Shown piece by piece: positions 29,809 to 29,860 of a stretch of DNA of 29,860 nucleotides. The DNA is from Kipferlia bialata (lineage: Eukaryota; Fornicata), in assembly GCA_003568945.1 (NCBI GenBank), contig BDIP01000128.1:1-29860 (forward strand), given 5' to 3'. Position 1 is the stretch's first letter, and the number at the start of each line of letters is the position of its first letter. The translations under genes were made by a program, and so were the position numbers. The notes beneath the pieces were generated by a model. That model saw only the letters and a list, made by a program, of their open reading frames with translations, was not told the DNA's origin and did no database searches.

Positions 29809-29860
29809 CTGGGGGGGTCAGAGGGGGGGGGGGGGGGCGGGGGAAATTAAATCTTTTATT
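29809..29860 (-). other. Partial intron of the CFAP91-like gene at the window edge
   Basis: Read on the minus strand, this ends in a long C-tract and TCTGACCCCCCCAG directly before the exon at 29808, as expected of an acceptor in this genome. The AATAAA seen at the edge on that strand lies inside the intron and is not taken as a polyadenylation signal. Confidence 0.65.

Noticed and set aside
1-29860. CRISPR arrays, tRNA, rRNA and insertion sequences
   Set aside because: No spaced direct repeats, cloverleaf with tRNA box motifs, rRNA core sequence or transposase was seen. The repeats present are microsatellites, exon-edge copies and protein repeats.

Overview
The window is nuclear DNA of a compact, intron-rich eukaryote. 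About 60 short introns (roughly 47-150 nt) can be placed by eye. Their 3' ends carry a fused branch-point/acceptor signal, CTNAC followed within a few bases by AG, which is the arrangement known from Giardia and Trichomonas introns. Together with a flagellar gene (CFAP91-like), a cobalamin-type radical SAM enzyme and arginine/glutamate-rich low-complexity coding, this points to a flagellated metamonad. A free-living fornicate such as Kipferlia is my best guess, but the species is an inference. There is one assembly gap of 547 N.

Layout. (1) 184-2933, plus: 3' part of a gene for an unrecognised, highly charged RE-rich protein, with GA/CT microsatellites and several partial exon copies lying in its introns. 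(2) 3278-4328, minus: a three-exon gene for an unrecognised alanine/leucine-rich helical protein. (3) 4329-5006: divergent intergenic region with a strong hairpin and one possible orphan exon. (4) 5007-23653, plus: the centrepiece, a gene of at least 42 exons for a protein of about 5,000 residues. It has a basic cytosolic tail, a single membrane helix, then an immense Ser/Thr/Gly/Val/Asp repeat ectodomain that reads like a beta-solenoid or fibre shaft, and a different C-terminal cap. (5) 24047-26089, plus: a ten-exon LPCAT-type lysophospholipid acyltransferase. (6) 26584-28075, minus: a two-exon B12-binding radical SAM protein. (7) 28367-29808, minus: the C-terminal exons of a CFAP91/MAATS1-like radial-spoke protein, running off the right edge.

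The genes do not form an operon or pathway. Neighbours are convergent or divergent with 0.3-0.8 kb spacers. The main candidate for something undescribed is the signal-anchored giant fibre-like protein. It could form a surface filament, glycocalyx or adhesion organelle, but no function can be read directly from the sequence. The clearest molecular-evolution signal is the set of partial exon duplications inside the introns of the first gene.
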